Origin: Rhodospirillaceae bacterium
Lineage (GTDB): Bacteria; Pseudomonadota; Alphaproteobacteria; UBA828
Assembly: GCA_028819955.1 (NCBI GenBank)
Contig: JAPPKP010000396.1
Span: forward strand, 1 to 6,046
Length of the DNA: 6,046 bases
Direction: 5' to 3'
A program made the position numbers and the translations under genes. Below are positions 1 to 5,798 of the stretch, piece after piece. The notes under the pieces are model-generated. The model was given only the letters and a program-made list of their open reading frames with translations, searched no databases and had not been told where the DNA came from. Every line of letters begins with the position of its first letter. Within the stretch, counting starts at the first letter, position 1.

Positions 1-136
1 GCCGGACCGCGAGCGGCAGGTAGGCGCCGTCGATCCCCTTCTCCTCGAGCCAGTAACCGTGAATGCGCGGCGAGCGCGAGTGTGCCACCGGCCAGCCCAT
101 GACCCCGGCCAGTCGCGCCGCGCCGGTGAGAATCAT
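1..136 (-). CDS. aroE: Shikimate dehydrogenase, N-terminal part (cut by window edge)
   Basis: This is the first 45 codons of a gene that continues off the left edge. The family reduces 3-dehydroshikimate to shikimate with NADPH in the cytoplasmic pathway to aromatic amino acids. The visible residues contain the family's N-terminal substrate-binding signature, [13 protein letters not shown] at about residues 14-26, with the SxS pair at Ser20 and Ser22. A short run follows ([11 protein letters not shown]) that fits the next strand of the domain. The ATG at 136-134 overlaps the maf stop codon in an ATGA arrangement, so translation is probably coupled to maf and the two share a transcript. The NADP-binding domain and catalytic Lys/Asp lie outside the window, so AroE cannot be separated from AroE-like paralogues here, but the maf–aroE order is typical of alphaproteobacteria. 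Confidence 0.9.
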   Translation of the reverse strand, partial: MILTGAARLAGVMGWPVAHSRSPRIHGYWLEEKGIDGAYLPLAVR

Positions 137-774
137 GTCTCCACCAGCCCGTGCCCGCGCAGGAAATCGAGGAGCGGCAGCAAAGGCAGGCCCAGCACCG
201 CGAACCAATCACCCTCGATCTCCGCGAGCAGCTGCGCGCCCAGGCCCTCCGCCTCGTAGCCGCCGACACAGGCAAGAATGCCGTCCCCCGCGCGCTCCAC
301 GTAACGCTGGATAAAGTCGTCGGAGAAGGAGCGCATCGTAAGCTCCGGACACGTCAGATGCCCCCAGATCTCGGCCTCGTCGCGCACCACGGAGACCGCG
401 GTCACCAGCGTGTGGCGGCGTCCCCTGAGGCGCTTGAGTTGTCCCTTGGCATCTTCCACGTCCACCGGCTTGTCGAACCACTCGTTCCCGCAAACCAGCA
501 GCTGGTCGGCGCCGATGACGAAGGCGCCCGGCGCGCCTGTACTCACCCGGCGCGCCTTGAGGCTGGCCAGCGTTCGTGCGGTCTCGCGGCCCTCTGGATC
601 CTCGGCCCGCATGGCCTCCTTGACCGCACCCTCGTCCACCCGCGCCGGCTGCACGGTGAAAGAGAGGCCGGCGGCCCGCAGCATCGCTGCGCGCACGGCC
701 GCCTGAGAGGCAAGCACTAAGAGTCTGTCGCCAGCCTCGCCATGCGAGTTTGTGCTTGCCTCGGGCGTTGCCAT
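133..774 (-). CDS. maf: Maf family nucleoside triphosphate pyrophosphatase
   Basis: The 213-residue product belongs to the Maf/YhdE/YceF family. These cytoplasmic enzymes hydrolyse non-canonical or pyrimidine nucleoside triphosphates to monophosphate and pyrophosphate, which cleans the nucleotide pool. Visible motifs are an N-terminal LAS...R segment (residues 21-28), V-D-E at 46-48, a Lys in ASLKA at 73, the G-A-D-Q motif at 88-91 with the presumed catalytic Asp90, D-K-P at 101-103, and G-G-Y-E-A-E-G-L-G at 171-179. Length is slightly above the usual ~190-200 because of about 15 extra N-terminal residues. The ATG start is supported by an AGAAGG ribosome-binding sequence about 8 bases upstream. 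The first motif is unusual: the common SxSxxR appears as S-Q-A-A-V-R, so the second Ser is Ala. Substrate preference (dTTP/UTP or 7-methyl-GTP type) cannot be decided from sequence alone. The gene lies 71 bases after the DUF299 gene and overlaps aroE. Confidence 0.93.
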   Translation of the reverse strand: MATPEASTNSHGEAGDRLLVLASQAAVRAAMLRAAGLSFTVQPARVDEGAVKEAMRAEDPEGRETARTLASLKARRVSTGAPGAFVIGADQLLVCGNEWFDKPVDVEDAKGQLKRLRGRRHTLVTAVSVVRDEAEIWGHLTCPELTMRSFSDDFIQRYVERAGDGILACVGGYEAEGLGAQLLAEIEGDWFAVLGLPLLPLLDFLRGHGLVET

Positions 775-845
775 TGATGTGCCTTCTTCTCACCCTTCGC
801 CCATGCTGCAGCGCAGGATATACGCTTCCCGCGCCGCGCCAACCG

Positions 846-1652
846 CTAGGCTCGACGGTCGTGCAGCTGGAGAATCGCGGCGGCGGTTTCCTCGATCGAG
901 CGGTGGGTCACGTCGATCACCGGCCATGCGGCCTCTGCGAAGAGCCGCTTGGCCTGCCTGACCTCCTCTTCCACCTGAAGGGGGTCCACGTAGGCGGTCT
1001 CGCCGATATCGCCGATCATGCGCATGCGGCTGCGCCGAATGTCGATCAGCTGCTCCGGGTGACAGGAAAGGCCGACCACCAGCGCACCCTTCAGCGTCGT
1101 GAGTTCGGGCGGAAGCGGGCAACCGGGCACCATCGGCACGTTGGCCGCCTTGAGTCCGCGATTGGCCAAGTAAAAGCAGGTCGGGGTCTTCGAGGTCCGC
1201 GAGACACCGACGAGCACGATATCCGCTTCGCGCAGTGACGCAGGTGCGTGTCCGTCGTCATGTGCGAGCGCGTAGTTCATCGCTTCGATGCGTTTGATAT
1301 AGGCTTCGTCCATGACGTGCTGGCTGCCCGGCTGATTGCGGCTCTCGATGCCGAGAAAGCCGCTCAACGCTGCAATTGCCGCATCGAGGAGCGGGATGCA
1401 GGGGACCTCGATGCGCCGGCATTCGTCGTCCAAGAGAGTGCGAAGCTGCGGGTCAACGAGTGTGAACATCACCACGCCAGGCTCGGCCTCCACATGGGCA
1501 AGCACGCGGCGGAGCTGACTCTCGGTGCGCACCAGCGACCACAGGTGCTCGACCGCATCCACGCCCCGGAACTGCGCCGCCGCCGCGCGCGCGATGGTGA
1601 TGCAGGTCTCGCCGGTGGCATCGGAGACCAGGTGCAGATGAAACCTTCGCAT
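846..1652 (-). CDS. DUF299 bifunctional kinase/phosphatase regulating PPDK or PEP synthase
   Basis: The 268-residue protein is of the pyruvate, phosphate dikinase / PEP synthase regulatory family (DUF299; E. coli PpsR, plant RP1). Members use ADP to phosphorylate, and phosphate to dephosphorylate, a threonine next to the catalytic histidine of the dikinase, switching PEP formation off and on. It opens with the typical F-H-L-H-L-V-S-D-A-T-G-E-T (residues 4-16). It has the P-loop-like G-V-S-R-T-S-K-T at 149-156, then Y-L-A-N-R-G at 161-166 and N-V-P-M-V-P-G at 171-177. The open frame extends upstream to 1745, but the ATG at 1652 begins exactly at the conserved N terminus. A GGAGG lies about 14 bases before it, rather far. 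Whether the target is PPDK or PEP synthase is not visible. In Caulobacter and Rickettsia this gene (CC_0001/RP001) borders the chromosome origin, and here it diverges from hemE in the same way. Confidence 0.92.
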   Translation of the reverse strand: MRRFHLHLVSDATGETCITIARAAAAQFRGVDAVEHLWSLVRTESQLRRVLAHVEAEPGVVMFTLVDPQLRTLLDDECRRIEVPCIPLLDAAIAALSGFLGIESRNQPGSQHVMDEAYIKRIEAMNYALAHDDGHAPASLREADIVLVGVSRTSKTPTCFYLANRGLKAANVPMVPGCPLPPELTTLKGALVVGLSCHPEQLIDIRRSRMRMIGDIGETAYVDPLQVEEEVRQAKRLFAEAAWPVIDVTHRSIEETAAAILQLHDRRA

Positions 1653-1756
1653 GAACCCGCCGCTACCCTCCGCGCTGTGCCCGCACGGGCACGAATTCTC
1701 AACGCCTTCATGTGGGGAATCCGTGAGCAACGGCGTCCAGCCCACGGTTCCCCAAC

Positions 1757-1856
1757 CTATCCTCAGCTTATCCGATCATCCTTGTCACAGGGCCGTCATA
1801 ACGGGGATAACGCTCTGACGACCGGCTCTGGAACGTGCCCTTCCACACTATCCTCG
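1757..1856. other. Cluster of weak DnaA-box-like sites with TATCC cores
   Basis: Four sites sharing a TATCC core fall within 100 bases: CTATCCTCA at 1757-1765 (7 of 9 bases of TTATCCACA), TTATCCGAT at 1768-1776 (6 of 9), TTATCCCCG on the minus strand at 1810-1802 (7 of 9), and CTATCCTCG at 1848-1856 (6 of 9). The first two are 11 bases apart, about one helical turn. None is a consensus box; low-affinity DnaA arrays are known from other origins, so the density and context matter more than any single match. Binding is inferred. Confidence 0.35.
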
Positions 1857-1873
1857 TTTTCCTACGACTGGTG

Positions 1874-1908
1874 AAAGACCCCGCTACGCTGGCTCTTCGC
1901 GGTTTTTT
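1874..1908 (+). terminator. Terminator-like imperfect hairpin with T run
   Basis: CCGC at 1881-1884 can pair with GCGG at 1899-1902, and AAAGA at 1874-1878 with the first five T of the run at 1903-1908 if two C are bulged. The loop is 14 bases. This resembles a weak intrinsic terminator on the plus strand, but no plus-strand gene is known to end here. It may end a short transcript from the origin region, or simply be an easily melted T tract. Confidence 0.22.
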
Positions 1909-1942
1909 CATCTTGCGCTTCTCTCCAACGTGACCCAATCGA

Positions 1943-1951
1943 TGATCCACG
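1943..1951 (+). other. DnaA box candidate, G-box type
   Basis: TGATCCACG differs at one position from TGATCCACA, which I recall as the G-type DnaA box of the Caulobacter origin, and at two positions from TTATCCACA. It is the best single DnaA-like site in the gap. It lies 129 bases before the hemE start codon. Confidence 0.45.
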
Positions 1952-1998
1952 CGTCATCTGGGATGAACATCAGAATCCCCTCCTCCGCGCCAACATCA

Positions 1999-2007
1999 TC
2001 ATCCACT
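1999..2007 (+). other. DnaA box candidate
   Basis: TCATCCACT matches 7 of 9 bases of TTATCCACA and keeps the ATCCAC core shared with the site at 1943-1951. It abuts the AT-rich palindrome at 2005-2019. A DnaA site next to an AT-rich unwinding region is a common origin layout; function is inferred. Confidence 0.33.
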
Positions 2008-2019
2008 CTTAATAAGAGT
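2005..2019. repeat. Perfect 6-bp inverted repeat in AT-rich stretch before hemE
   Basis: ACTCTT and AAGAGT are perfect inverted arms around AAT. The palindrome sits in the most AT-rich part of the gap (about 2005-2036) and 53 bases upstream of the hemE start. It could be an operator for a dimeric regulator of hemE or part of a DNA unwinding element. The sequence does not tell which. Confidence 0.4.
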
Positions 2020-2071
2020 CATTTAATGAAGATAGTCTGACGAAGCCGGGGACAAGGGCTGATCGGCAATC

Positions 2072-3124
2072 GTGGATACGAACAATAGACCGCTTCTCGC
2101 GGCGCTTCGGGGGGAGGTGCAGCACCCGCCGCCACTCTGGTTGATGCGCCAAGCAGGGCGCTACCTGCCTGAATACCGCGCGCTGCGGGCGAAGGCGGGA
2201 TCTTTCCTCGATCTTTGCTACGACCCCGCGCTCGCGGTCGAGGCCACGCTTCAACCCGTGCGCCGGTTCCCCCTCGACGGGATCATCCTGTTCTCGGACA
2301 TCCTGGTGGTGGCTCAAGCGCTTGGCGTCAAGCTCTGGTTCGAGGAAGGCGAGGGGCCGCGTCTGGAGCCGATTCTCGAGGGTGGGCCCCTTCCCGAGTT
2401 CGAGGCGGGACGCCAGCGGCACCACCTCGCGCCGGTCTACGAGGCGATGGAGCGGGTTGCGGCGTCAGCGCCGGCCGGGGCGACCGTTCTGGGTTTTGCA
2501 GGGGCGCCATGGACGCTCGCCACCTACATGGTCGGCGGCGGCCGAAGCCGGGACTTCGTCACGGTCAAGGGCTGGGCCTATCGCGATCCGGAGAGCTTCG
2601 GGCGGCTGATCGAAACATTGCGTCAGGCGGTGTCGGCGCACCTAGTCGCCCAACTCGACGCCGGCGCCGACGCAGTTCAGGTCTTCGACAGCTGGGCTGG
2701 AGCACTGCCAGAGAGCGAGCTCGGGCGTTGGTGCATCGAGCCTTTGAAAGAAATCGTGGCCGAGGTGAAGGCAGCGCACCCGGCAGCCCCGGTCATCGGC
2801 TACCCGCGCGGGGTGGGCGTGCTCTGCGAGCGCTTCGCTGCGGAGACCGGCGTAGACGCAGTCTCGATCGACAGCACTGTACCGCCGGCCTGGGCGGCGG
2901 CACACCTGCAACCGCACTGCACAGTGCAGGGCAACCTCGATCCCGTGGCGCTGGTGGCGGGCGGTGATGCGCTGCGGCGCTCGGCTAATGCCATTCTGGA
3001 AGCGCTCGGCGACGGCCCCTTCGTGTTCAATCTCGGCGAAGGCGTGCTTCCACGGACGCCCCCTGAGCACGTGGCGGAACTCGTTGACCTTGTAAAAGCG
3101 TGGCCGGACGGGATCGAGCGATGA
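2072..3124 (+). CDS. hemE: Uroporphyrinogen decarboxylase
   Basis: The 350-residue cytoplasmic enzyme removes the four acetate carboxyls of uroporphyrinogen III to give coproporphyrinogen III in haem synthesis. Length is normal. Diagnostic blocks are P-P-L-W-L-M-R-Q-A-G-R-Y-L-P-E-Y at 20-35 (Arg26 and Arg30 correspond to human Arg37 and Arg41), I-L-F-S-D-I-L at 72-78 (Asp76, equivalent of essential human Asp86), G-A-P-W-T-L-A-T-Y-M at 144-153 (Tyr152, human Tyr164) and F-D-S-W-A-G at 205-210 (Ser207, human Ser219). The late block normally written FNLGHG reads F-N-L-G-E-G at 319-324, so the usual His (human His339) is Glu323. The start is GTG, with AAGGG about 13 bases upstream; no in-frame ATG lies nearby upstream. 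The stop overlaps the hemH start (ATGA). It is the first gene rightward from the presumed origin. Confidence 0.96.
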   Translation: MDTNNRPLLAALRGEVQHPPPLWLMRQAGRYLPEYRALRAKAGSFLDLCYDPALAVEATLQPVRRFPLDGIILFSDILVVAQALGVKLWFEEGEGPRLEPILEGGPLPEFEAGRQRHHLAPVYEAMERVAASAPAGATVLGFAGAPWTLATYMVGGGRSRDFVTVKGWAYRDPESFGRLIETLRQAVSAHLVAQLDAGADAVQVFDSWAGALPESELGRWCIEPLKEIVAEVKAAHPAAPVIGYPRGVGVLCERFAAETGVDAVSIDSTVPPAWAAAHLQPHCTVQGNLDPVALVAGGDALRRSANAILEALGDGPFVFNLGEGVLPRTPPEHVAELVDLVKAWPDGIER

Positions 3125-4155
3125 GCCGCGTTGCGGTGGTTCTCATGAACCTCGGCGGCCCCGACTCGCTCGACGCCGTCGAGCCGTTCCTGCGCAATCT
3201 CTTCCGCGATCCGGCCATCATCGGAGCGCCAGGACCGGTGCGCCGGCTGCTGGCGCGGCTGATCGCAAAGCGGCGCGGCCCCGAGGCCCGCGAAATCTAT
3301 CGCTCGATCGGCGGACGCTCGCCCTTGCTCGAGGAAACCGAGGCGCAGGCAGCGGCCTTGAAGGCTGCTCTCGCCGACCTCGGTGAAGTCGAGGTGGTTG
3401 TCGCGATGCGCTACTGGCACCCGATGAGCGATGCTGCGGCGCGGCAGGTGGCCGCCTTTGGGCCAGAGAGGATTGTGCTTCTGCCCCTCTATCCGCAGTT
3501 CTCGACCACCACGGCGGCTTCGTCGCTGGCGGCTTGGCGCTCGGCGGCCGGGGCCGCCGGCATCGCTGCTCCCGCGCACGCCGTCTGCTGCTACCCGCGT
3601 GCGGACGGGCTGATCGGAGCCCACGCGGCGCTGATCGAGCCCCTGCTGGCGACGGCGGCTGAGGCAGGCCCACCTCGGCTGCTCTTCTCTGCCCACGGCC
3701 TGCCCAAGCGTGTGGTCGCGCGCGGCGATCCCTACCAGTGGCAAGTGGAGGAGACCGCACGCCAGATCGTCGCCCGCCTTGGCCGCGAGGACCTTGACTG
3801 GACGGTCTGCTACCAGAGCAAGGTCGGGCCGCTCGTTTGGCTGGAGCCTTCCACCGTCACGGAGCTCGACCGCGCCGGTCGCGACCGCGTGCCCGTGGTC
3901 GTCGTGCCCGTCGCCTTCGTCTCCGAGCACAGCGAGACCCTGGTGGAGCTAGACGTTACCTATCGAAAGCGTGCGGAGAATATGGGCATCCCCGCCTATC
4001 ACCGAGTTCCGGCCCTCGGCACGCATCCAACGTTCATCGCGGCGCTTGCCGATCTCGTGCGTCGCGCTCTGGATGGCGAGACCGGCGTCGACTCCGGCGA
4101 GGGCGGACGGCTCTGCCCCGTCGCCCATCGCGGCTGCCCACTGGCGGCAAGCTGA
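3121..4155 (+). CDS. hemH: Ferrochelatase
   Basis: The 344-residue protein inserts Fe2+ into protoporphyrin IX to form protohaem, usually at the inner face of the cytoplasmic membrane. It shows N-L-G-G-P-D at 10-15, S-I-G-G-R-S-P-L at 62-69, L-P-L-Y-P-Q-F-S at 121-128, S-A-H-G-L-P at 190-195 with catalytic-type His192, Y-Q-S-K-V-G-P at 231-237, and F-V-S-E-H-S-E-T-L-V-E-L-D at 266-278 with the metal-handling Glu272. The ATG at 3121 overlaps the hemE stop; an in-frame start 21 bases earlier would lie within hemE and lacks family support. The C terminus carries Cys332 and Cys339 (C-X6-C) but lacks the third nearby Cys of the [2Fe-2S] ferrochelatases of Mycobacterium and Caulobacter. Further cysteines are at 156, 157 and 230. 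The stop overlaps hemJ by one base. Confidence 0.96.
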   Translation: MSRVAVVLMNLGGPDSLDAVEPFLRNLFRDPAIIGAPGPVRRLLARLIAKRRGPEAREIYRSIGGRSPLLEETEAQAAALKAALADLGEVEVVVAMRYWHPMSDAAARQVAAFGPERIVLLPLYPQFSTTTAASSLAAWRSAAGAAGIAAPAHAVCCYPRADGLIGAHAALIEPLLATAAEAGPPRLLFSAHGLPKRVVARGDPYQWQVEETARQIVARLGREDLDWTVCYQSKVGPLVWLEPSTVTELDRAGRDRVPVVVVPVAFVSEHSETLVELDVTYRKRAENMGIPAYHRVPALGTHPTFIAALADLVRRALDGETGVDSGEGGRLCPVAHRGCPLAAS

Positions 4156-4598
4156 TGGCTGACGATCTCTACGCCTGGCTCAGAGCGCTGCACGTGATCG
4201 CTGTGATCGCCTGGATGGCTGGGATGCTCTACCTGCCTCGGCTCTACGTCTACCACGCCGATGCCGAGCCGGGCTCCGAGCTCTCGGAAACCCTCAAGGT
4301 CATGGAGCGGCGCCTGCTCCGGATCATCATCAACCCGGCCATGGTGGCGAGCTTCGGCTTCGGCGGGGCCCTGCTGGCCCGGCCCGGCGCGGTCGACTGG
4401 TCCGGCGACATCTGGATCTACGTCAAGCTCGCCCTTGTGTTGCTGCTCGCGACCTTCCACGGGCTGCTCGCGCGCTGGCGGCGCGACTTCGCCGCCGACC
4501 GCAACCGTCGCGGCGCCCGCTTCTACCGCAGGGTGAACGAGGTGCCGACGCTCGCCATGATCGCTATTGTCATCATGGTCATCGTCAGGCCGTTCTGA
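4155..4598 (+). CDS. hemJ: Protoporphyrinogen IX oxidase, HemJ type (membrane)
   Basis: The 147-residue protein is a HemJ (UPF0093) integral membrane enzyme. The family oxidises protoporphyrinogen IX to protoporphyrin IX, the step just before ferrochelatase, and is the usual form in alphaproteobacteria lacking HemG or HemY. Four hydrophobic stretches are visible at about 11-32, 58-76, 85-105 and 132-145. Family blocks are W-L-R-A-L-H-V-I-A-V-I-A-W-M-A-G at 8-23 (His13 corresponds to the haem-ligand His of studied HemJ proteins), L-P-R-L-Y-V-Y-H at 27-34, I-N-P-A-M at 59-63, Y-V-K-L at 89-92 (conserved Lys91) and R-V-N-E-V-P-T at 126-132. The open frame extends far upstream, but only the part from this ATG resembles the family, and the TGATG overlap with hemH indicates coupled translation. 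HemJ and HemH made together would favour passing the reactive porphyrin on directly; that is inference. Confidence 0.95.
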   Translation: MADDLYAWLRALHVIAVIAWMAGMLYLPRLYVYHADAEPGSELSETLKVMERRLLRIIINPAMVASFGFGGALLARPGAVDWSGDIWIYVKLALVLLLATFHGLLARWRRDFAADRNRRGARFYRRVNEVPTLAMIAIVIMVIVRPF

Positions 4599-4619
4599 TC
4601 GGAGTTGGGAGCGAGAGGC

Positions 4620-5738
4620 GTGACTGAACGAGCCGGGGTCCTCTCCAGCACCGCGATCGCGGCGCTGATCGAGCGCGGCGAAGTCTCTGCGGACGAGCCC
4701 ATCGGCACGGCTCAGATTCAGCCGGCGAGCCTCGACCTAAGGCTCGGACCCAAGGCTTACCGGGTGCGCGCGAGCTTCCTGCCGGGCCGCGAGAGCGTGC
4801 GCGCGAAGATCGTGCGCCTCGGCATGCACGAGATCGACCTCGCGCCCGGCGCGGTATTGGAGCGTGGCTGCGTCTACATCGTGCCCCTGATGGAACGCCT
4901 CGCGCTTGCGCCCGATGTCGCGGCCCACGCCAACCCCAAGAGCTCCACCGGGCGGCTCGACATCTTCACCCGGCTGATCGCCGACGAGGCGCACGAGTTC
5001 GACCGGGTGCAGGCCGGCTACCGGGGCCCGCTCTACGCCGAGGTCTCGCCCCGCACCTTCAGCATCGTGGTGCGCGCCGGAAGCCGGCTCAACCAGATCC
5101 GCTTCAAGCGGGGCGACCCCGGCTATTCCGAAGGCGCGTTGGAGCGTCTGCATGCCGAGCGCCGCCTGATCGAAGGCGAGGTCGCGCGCGGTGGCTTCGC
5201 CGGCGGCCTGCCGCTCTCCGTCGATCTCGCCGGCACCGGCACGGGCCTCGTCGGCTGGAAGGCGAAGCGCCATGCCGACCTGGTCGATATCGACGTGGTG
5301 GACCGCTACGAGCCCGGCGATTTTTGGGAGCCGATCGCGCGGCCTTCCGGCGGCGGCGTGATCCTGAACCCGGACGATTTCTACATCCTGGCCTCGAAGG
5401 AATCCGTACGCATCCCGCCGGACCACGCCGCCGAGATGGTGGCCTATGACACCCTGGTCGGCGAGTTCCGGGCGCACTACGCAGGCTTCTTCGATCCCGG
5501 CTTCGGGCATGACGAAGCGGGCGGCGGCGGCACGCGCGCGGTGCTGGAGGTGCGCTCCCACGACGTGCCCTTCGTGATCGAGGACGGCCAGACCATCGGT
5601 CGCCTCTTGTTCGAGCCGCTGACAGAACGCCCCGCCGAGCTCTACGGCCACGGCATCGGCTCCTCCTACCAGCGCCAGGGGCTCGCGCTCGCCAAGCAGT
5701 TCAAGCGGCCTCTGTCCGATGCCGGCGTGGCGCCATGA
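4620..5738 (+). CDS. dcd: dCTP deaminase, long alphaproteobacterial two-domain form
   Basis: The 372-residue protein matches the long 2'-deoxycytidine 5'-triphosphate deaminase family of alphaproteobacteria. The reaction converts dCTP to dUTP and ammonia, feeding dTMP synthesis. Ordinary Dcd has about 190 residues; this looks like two Dcd/dUTPase-like halves. The first half has Q-P-A-S-L-D-L-R-L-G at 34-43, K-S-S-T-G-R at 107-112 (the SSxxR of the active site) and a strand with Glu141 after A-G-Y-R-G, probably the catalytic Glu. The second half has the related F-D-P-G-F-G at 291-296, Glu310, and I-E-D-G-Q-T-I-G-R-L-L-F-E at 320-332, but no SSxxR. The C-terminal S-S-Y-Q-R-Q-G (348-354) resembles the Dcd tail. 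GTG at 4620 is preferred because GGGAG lies 7 bases upstream; a TTG at 4605 has GGAG directly against it. It follows hemJ by 21 bases and is probably cotranscribed. Confidence 0.88.
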   Translation: MTERAGVLSSTAIAALIERGEVSADEPIGTAQIQPASLDLRLGPKAYRVRASFLPGRESVRAKIVRLGMHEIDLAPGAVLERGCVYIVPLMERLALAPDVAAHANPKSSTGRLDIFTRLIADEAHEFDRVQAGYRGPLYAEVSPRTFSIVVRAGSRLNQIRFKRGDPGYSEGALERLHAERRLIEGEVARGGFAGGLPLSVDLAGTGTGLVGWKAKRHADLVDIDVVDRYEPGDFWEPIARPSGGGVILNPDDFYILASKESVRIPPDHAAEMVAYDTLVGEFRAHYAGFFDPGFGHDEAGGGGTRAVLEVRSHDVPFVIEDGQTIGRLLFEPLTERPAELYGHGIGSSYQRQGLALAKQFKRPLSDAGVAP

Positions 5739-5768
5739 GCGGCCCGAATACCGACATCGAATCTTCGT

Positions 5769-5798
5769 TTGACACGGCGGAACGGCAGCCGATAGGCT
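5769..5798 (+). promoter_or_regulatory. Probable sigma70-type promoter for rho
   Basis: A perfect TTGACA (5769-5774) is followed after 18 bases by TAGGCT (5793-5798), which keeps T, A and final T of the -10 consensus. Transcription would start near 5805, giving a rho leader of roughly 150 bases. It begins 30 bases after the dcd stop, so rho can be expressed apart from the haem genes. Confidence 0.55.

Larger units (their letters stand above)
1653..2071. other. oriC: Probable chromosomal replication origin (oriC) between DUF299 gene and hemE
   Basis: This 419-base gap separates two divergently read conserved genes and has no convincing coding frame. The call rests on known synteny: in Caulobacter crescentus and Rickettsia prowazekii the origin sits between the RP001/DUF299 gene and hemE, and the flanks here match in order and direction out to aroE on one side and rho on the other. 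The gap contains several degenerate DnaA-box-like sites (listed separately), a T run at 1903-1908, and an AT-rich stretch at 2005-2036 that could help unwinding. I found no perfect TTATCCACA box, no TTAA-N7-TTAA CtrA site (one TTAA-N10-TTAA at 2009-2026), and no clear IHF site. Three GANTC sites occur (1717, 1973, 2016). A TTTAAT at 2022-2027 could serve as a -10 element for hemE, but no good -35 accompanies it. Confidence 0.72.

Noticed and set aside
817..822. TATATC as a -10 element for maf on the minus strand
   Set aside because: The nearest -35-like TTGGCG is only 14 bases away, too short for a standard promoter.
1653..1745. Extension of the DUF299 protein by 31 residues to an upstream start
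   Set aside because: The extra residues lack family similarity, and the ATG at 1652 coincides with the conserved N terminus.
1248..1874. 208-codon plus-strand frame opposite the DUF299 gene, ending at the terminator-like hairpin
   Set aside because: Most of it is antisense to a clearly conserved gene, and GC-rich codon bias readily creates such frames. The translation resembles no known family.
1768..1950. 60-codon minus-strand frame within the origin gap, with an internal ATG at 1911 preceded by a GGAGAG-like sequence
   Set aside because: It is basic, low in complexity and resembles no family I know. It covers the DnaA-like cluster in a region where synteny predicts the origin, so chance is likelier. 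Ribosome profiling could reverse this.
2009..2026. CtrA-type site TTAA...TTAA in the origin gap
   Set aside because: The spacing is 10 bases rather than the 7 required for a typical CtrA box.
2800..3930. 376-codon minus-strand frame opposite hemE and hemH
   Set aside because: Shadow of two well-supported genes; composition is Arg/Gly/Ala-rich and no domain is recognisable.
3837..4154. Upstream extension of the hemJ frame by 106 codons
   Set aside because: It overlaps hemH in another frame, is Arg-rich and non-homologous; the ATG at 4155 gives a normal-length HemJ.
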